DNA of 64,000 nucleotides from contig JBAZYO010000002.1 of assembly GCA_041659285.1 (NCBI GenBank), positions 248,001 to 312,000 of the forward strand, written 5' to 3'. Source of the DNA: Vicinamibacterales bacterium. Lineage in GTDB: Bacteria > Acidobacteriota > Vicinamibacteria > Vicinamibacterales > UBA2999. Positions 61,267 through 64,000 of the stretch are shown here, one piece after another (the first letter of the stretch is position 1; the number at the start of each line of letters is the position of its first letter). Both the position numbers and the translations under genes were made by a program. The notes beneath the pieces were generated by a model, which was given only the letters and a program-made list of their open reading frames with translations, did not search any database and was not told the origin of the DNA.

Positions 61267-64000
61267 TCAGCGCGGCGCGACCACTCGCACAGGCCCCACT
61301 CCATCGCGCAATTCCAGTGAGTATTTGAGAGCCCTCGGAGCTTCTGGCCACCTAAATTCCAAGGAGTAGCGGCCGGGCGGCGCAGAAAGCGTCGTCGGCG
61401 TCTGTCCAAATTCAGAGCCGTCAATGAGAACCGACGCTCCCTCTGGTATAGCGATCAATTCAACAGAGACCAGCGACGGAATGGCGACCTCGGTCGTTTC
61501 AGACAGGCGCACTCTAAACTCGCGTGGGGGGACGTGGGTACCCTGCCACGAAAATGTAAGGCGATGCGAGCCTATCGGCAGAGACCAATCGAAAGACTGA
61601 CCGCGCTCGAAGTCCTTTCCATCAAGCGATACAAGCAGTTCCTGAGGCAGCCGTAGGGCGACCACGCCTGTCAGGCGAACATCATCCCGACGCGCGGGAT
61701 TCGCAACCTCCGGTCGACTGATACCTAGCACGATGTTCTTGTCCAAGAGAGCGCTCGGAACGAATTTGAACGCTCCACTTCCTTCAGCGCCTGAGACGAG
61801 AATCACCTCGTGCGGGCTGTTGGTTTCTTCTCCAGTAAACATCTTCCTGACTGGCGCTGTTCCGAGAAGCTGCTTGTCCAGATAGATCTGTCCTCCCGGT
61901 GGATCCGACTGAAATGACACGGTGATTGGCGCGACTGCTGCCGCCGGCGTTGCCGGTTTCGGGATGGGGACCGGATCCGCTTGACTGGCGACAGATGCGC
62001 GACTGGGGGAGGGGGCGGGCTCGGTGGAACGAGGAATTAGGTATGCAAAGACCAACAGAGCGACAGCGATCGATGCAAACAGAGTCGGCTTTGACACCGG
62101 CGCGGACAAGGCAGCTGCCATCGCAGACGCCGCGCGCGCCTGGTCATTGGCAGCTTCGAGCTTCTTCCGTTCGGTGTCAGCTGTACGCGCGACGCTGGCC
62201 GCGACAAGTGTCAGTTCAAGCACGCCCTTTTCGAGGGCGCTCTCGATTGCGCTCCGTCGGCGCGCCTGTGCTTGGGAAAGAGCGACCCGCTCAGACGGGT
62301 CGACCGCCTTGGTTGCGTCGAATCTGAACCGCTGCTCCACAGAAACGCGCCACGCAACCACTGCCGACGTTCGCGTCGGGCCAAACCCGTCAACGGCGCT
62401 AACACGCTCGGCCGTCGCATCCAGGGCGGTTTCGATTCCGAACGAACGAAGAACACTGATTCGCCCCGCACCCACACCGCTTATTTTGGCGTCTTCAATA
62501 AAGTGCATTCTGAGAAAAGCCTTGAGCTGCGTCTCGCGCTTCCTCTTTTCGAGATCGGCTTCCTCGTTTCGAAAGGCCTGAGGCAATCCCAAGTAAATTG
62601 ACCGCTGCTTCAGCAGTTCGCTCTTCTTGTTGCGAAAAGAAGCAATCGGACCGCTGACCTTAGCGCGCCACTGTTTATCGAGGAGCTCGTACGCAGCTTT
62701 TGCACTTTCCGCATCCTTCTTGCTCGATCTCTGTAACCGAGCGTAAGGAGACAGAGTGCGTATCGCAACCCAGACGCCGCCAAATAGAAACACATACGAT
62801 CCCGATTGAAGCCCAAATGCCGGACCGAATAGCGCGGCAATGGCCAGTGTGCCGGCCACGGAGGTGAGAGTCGCTGACACCTGCGCAGCCACGGGCGCCA
62901 CCGGTGACGAGACCGTTGCAGGAGACAGCGTCGGCACAAAATCGCTAGGTTCGGCAATTAGATCCAGTTGCTTTGCCCAAACTGCGACGTCAAACCTGCT
63001 CTGCAGTCTGTGCCCGGCCGTAATTGAAATGAACAGGTCTGGGCCGCCAGACTTGTCAATCTCGCACCAGGGGCATCGTTGGCTGTCACCTGGCGCCGCG
63101 TAGAACTTGTGTCCAGCGAACTGCGAACATCGGGTCAGCTTTGTTTTCAGATCGTCAAGGGCCGCTACCCAATCGGCCGGACCGGGACGACTAGGTTGCC
63201 CGATCGGAGCACGGAAGGAGCGCTCAAACAAATCGGCAATCTTAGGAGTTACATGGGTGAGGCGAATCGCGTGCGGCGGCGGAGTCATCTGCACCTTGGC
63301 CCCGGCAGCGCCATATGCAAACCGTCCTTGCTGAATCGCAGTTTCGATTGGCATGTCACCCGTTCCGTGGTACCGCCCGGCAAACGGATGCCTGCCCATA
63401 AATAACAGATGAAAGATTATGGTGGCCAGTCCAAAGGAATCGTGCGCCGGGACTCTCTCAAGGTCTCTAAACGGCCTACCTTGAAGCTCGGGAGCGGTAA
63501 AGTGCGGAACGCCTACATTGCATCTGTATAGGAGGCTGCCGTCTCGAATCTGAAACGAATCGCAATCGATTAGCTTGATGGTTCCGTCTTTTGCGACCAG
63601 GATGCCACCTTGATTGACGTCGCCGACCAAGTGACCGGCAGCGTGAATCGTTTCGAACGCAGCAGCGCAGTTGCGAGCGACATGGATCAGGAATGACCAG
63701 TCGGCAGACGGAAACTCGAACTTTCGGTGGGCGGGGCTATAGAGGTGATGGATCTCCCTGTGGTCCTGAATTCTGGGAATTAGCACGCCCCAAGTCTCAC
63801 GGCCAGCACGATCGACGATCCGGCCTTCTGGCCACGCGGTGAACTTGGTCAGGTTGGGTGTTCGAAGCCGGACCATCGCCGACAGCTTGTGTGCCTTCTG
63901 CTGATCCGTCGCAGTGTGATAGATCTTCGCGACCAACGAAGAGCCCGGGAGTTCGAAGACGGCTCCCTCGCCCCCCCTGCCGAGCTCCCCTCCGAGCTTG
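61267..64000 (-). CDS. YegI-like protein kinase with HhH and PEGA repeats (5' end off window)
   Basis: About 910 residues are visible; the start lies beyond 64000. The Gly-loop is at the edge (LGRGGEGAVFEL then VAKIYH). The catalytic loop is GHLVGDVNQGGILV and the metal loop is LIDCDSFQI, the DSFQ form of YegI kinases. A Cys-rich zinc site (CSQFAGHKFYAAPGDSQRCPWC), TM segments, a coiled coil and a helix-hairpin-helix (ISGVGAGRISVLRSFGIETA) follow, then one TM and two PEGA-like domains (VSFQSDPPGGQIYLD and VELIAIPEGASVLIDG). Related kinases occur with PP2C and VWA partners; those would be outside the window. The visible 3' end is 207 bp before the ComEC-like gene. Confidence 0.85.
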   Translation of the reverse strand, partial: KLGGELGRGGEGAVFELPGSSLVAKIYHTATDQQKAHKLSAMVRLRTPNLTKFTAWPEGRIVDRAGRETWGVLIPRIQDHREIHHLYSPAHRKFEFPSADWSFLIHVARNCAAAFETIHAAGHLVGDVNQGGILVAKDGTIKLIDCDSFQIRDGSLLYRCNVGVPHFTAPELQGRPFRDLERVPAHDSFGLATIIFHLLFMGRHPFAGRYHGTGDMPIETAIQQGRFAYGAAGAKVQMTPPPHAIRLTHVTPKIADLFERSFRAPIGQPSRPGPADWVAALDDLKTKLTRCSQFAGHKFYAAPGDSQRCPWCEIDKSGGPDLFISITAGHRLQSRFDVAVWAKQLDLIAEPSDFVPTLSPATVSSPVAPVAAQVSATLTSVAGTLAIAALFGPAFGLQSGSYVFLFGGVWVAIRTLSPYARLQRSSKKDAESAKAAYELLDKQWRAKVSGPIASFRNKKSELLKQRSIYLGLPQAFRNEEADLEKRKRETQLKAFLRMHFIEDAKISGVGAGRISVLRSFGIETALDATAERVSAVDGFGPTRTSAVVAWRVSVEQRFRFDATKAVDPSERVALSQAQARRRSAIESALEKGVLELTLVAASVARTADTERKKLEAANDQARAASAMAAALSAPVSKPTLFASIAVALLVFAYLIPRSTEPAPSPSRASVASQADPVPIPKPATPAAAVAPITVSFQSDPPGGQIYLDKQLLGTAPVRKMFTGEETNSPHEVILVSGAEGSGAFKFVPSALLDKNIVLGISRPEVANPARRDDVRLTGVVALRLPQELLVSLDGKDFERGQSFDWSLPIGSHRLTFSWQGTHVPPREFRVRLSETTEVAIPSLVSVELIAIPEGASVLIDGSEFGQTPTTLSAPPGRYSLEFRWPEAPRALKYSLELRDGVGPVRVVAPR

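Overview
The window is a GC-rich bacterial chromosome segment, with most third codon positions G or C. The TolC/RND and Hsp20/DnaK content, the tight housekeeping operons and the style of the short dispersed hairpins suggest an acidobacterium, possibly Vicinamibacteria. That placement is inference; no rRNA lies in the window. The cell is Gram-negative: lipoprotein and outer-membrane efflux parts, a beta-barrel protein, MltG, Slt and an EnvC-like factor are all present.

Layout. 1-5.0 kb (minus): RND efflux adaptor plus a permease whose frame runs without a stop into a TolC-type outer-membrane factor. 5.0-7.7 kb (plus): RNase Z-like hydrolase and gatCA. 7.8-12.4 kb (minus): acyl-CoA ligase, small membrane protein, omega-like subunit, Hsp20 and a DnaK without most of its helical lid. 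12.5-18.1 kb (plus): hsp20-ymdB-xseA-xseB-ispA-tlyA-nadK, mostly with overlapping starts and stops. 18.2-19.7 kb (minus): mltG-ruvX. 19.7-22.4 kb (plus): EnvC-like protein, S41 protease-like protein and HU. 22.5 kb: tRNA-Val. 22.7-29.8 kb (plus): thrS-infC-rpmI-rplT-pheS-pheT, a coiled-coil protein and zapA, followed by 6S RNA, thiL, a 3D-domain protein and cstA. 34-48.6 kb: outer-membrane protein, large membrane glycosyltransferase-like proteins, methyltransferase, aminotransferase, Slt, a GAF protein and a spermidine-synthase-like protein. 48.5-49.6 kb: vapBC and tmRNA.

From about 49.6 kb the sequence looks like an integrated element. A tyrosine integrase and an excisionase-like gene abut the tmRNA 3' end, and a 15-bp piece of that end is repeated inside the integrase gene. 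Beyond a hairpin-rich, gene-poor stretch (51.0-51.9 kb) lie two unfamiliar genes and then, in visibly lower-GC DNA, a compact minus-strand operon.

That operon is a His-Xaa-Ser (Hxs) peptide-modification system. Transcription order is a ComEC-like beta-lactamase-fold protein, hxsA (precursor with a run of His-Xaa-Ser), hxsD, a small unknown gene, the radical SAM maturases hxsB and hxsC, and a membrane-anchored SGNH hydrolase fused to a beta-propeller. A YegI-like kinase with PEGA repeats enters from the right edge. The extra members (SGNH-propeller, small ORF, hydrolase, kinase) are the part of the window most likely to be undescribed.

Smaller themes recur. Near-perfect short hairpins are scattered between and inside genes. 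Several genes start only 6-10 nt after a -10 hexamer, as expected for leaderless mRNAs. Several conserved proteins lack standard parts: DnaK lid, PheT B2 domain, and catalytic residues of EnvC and S41.
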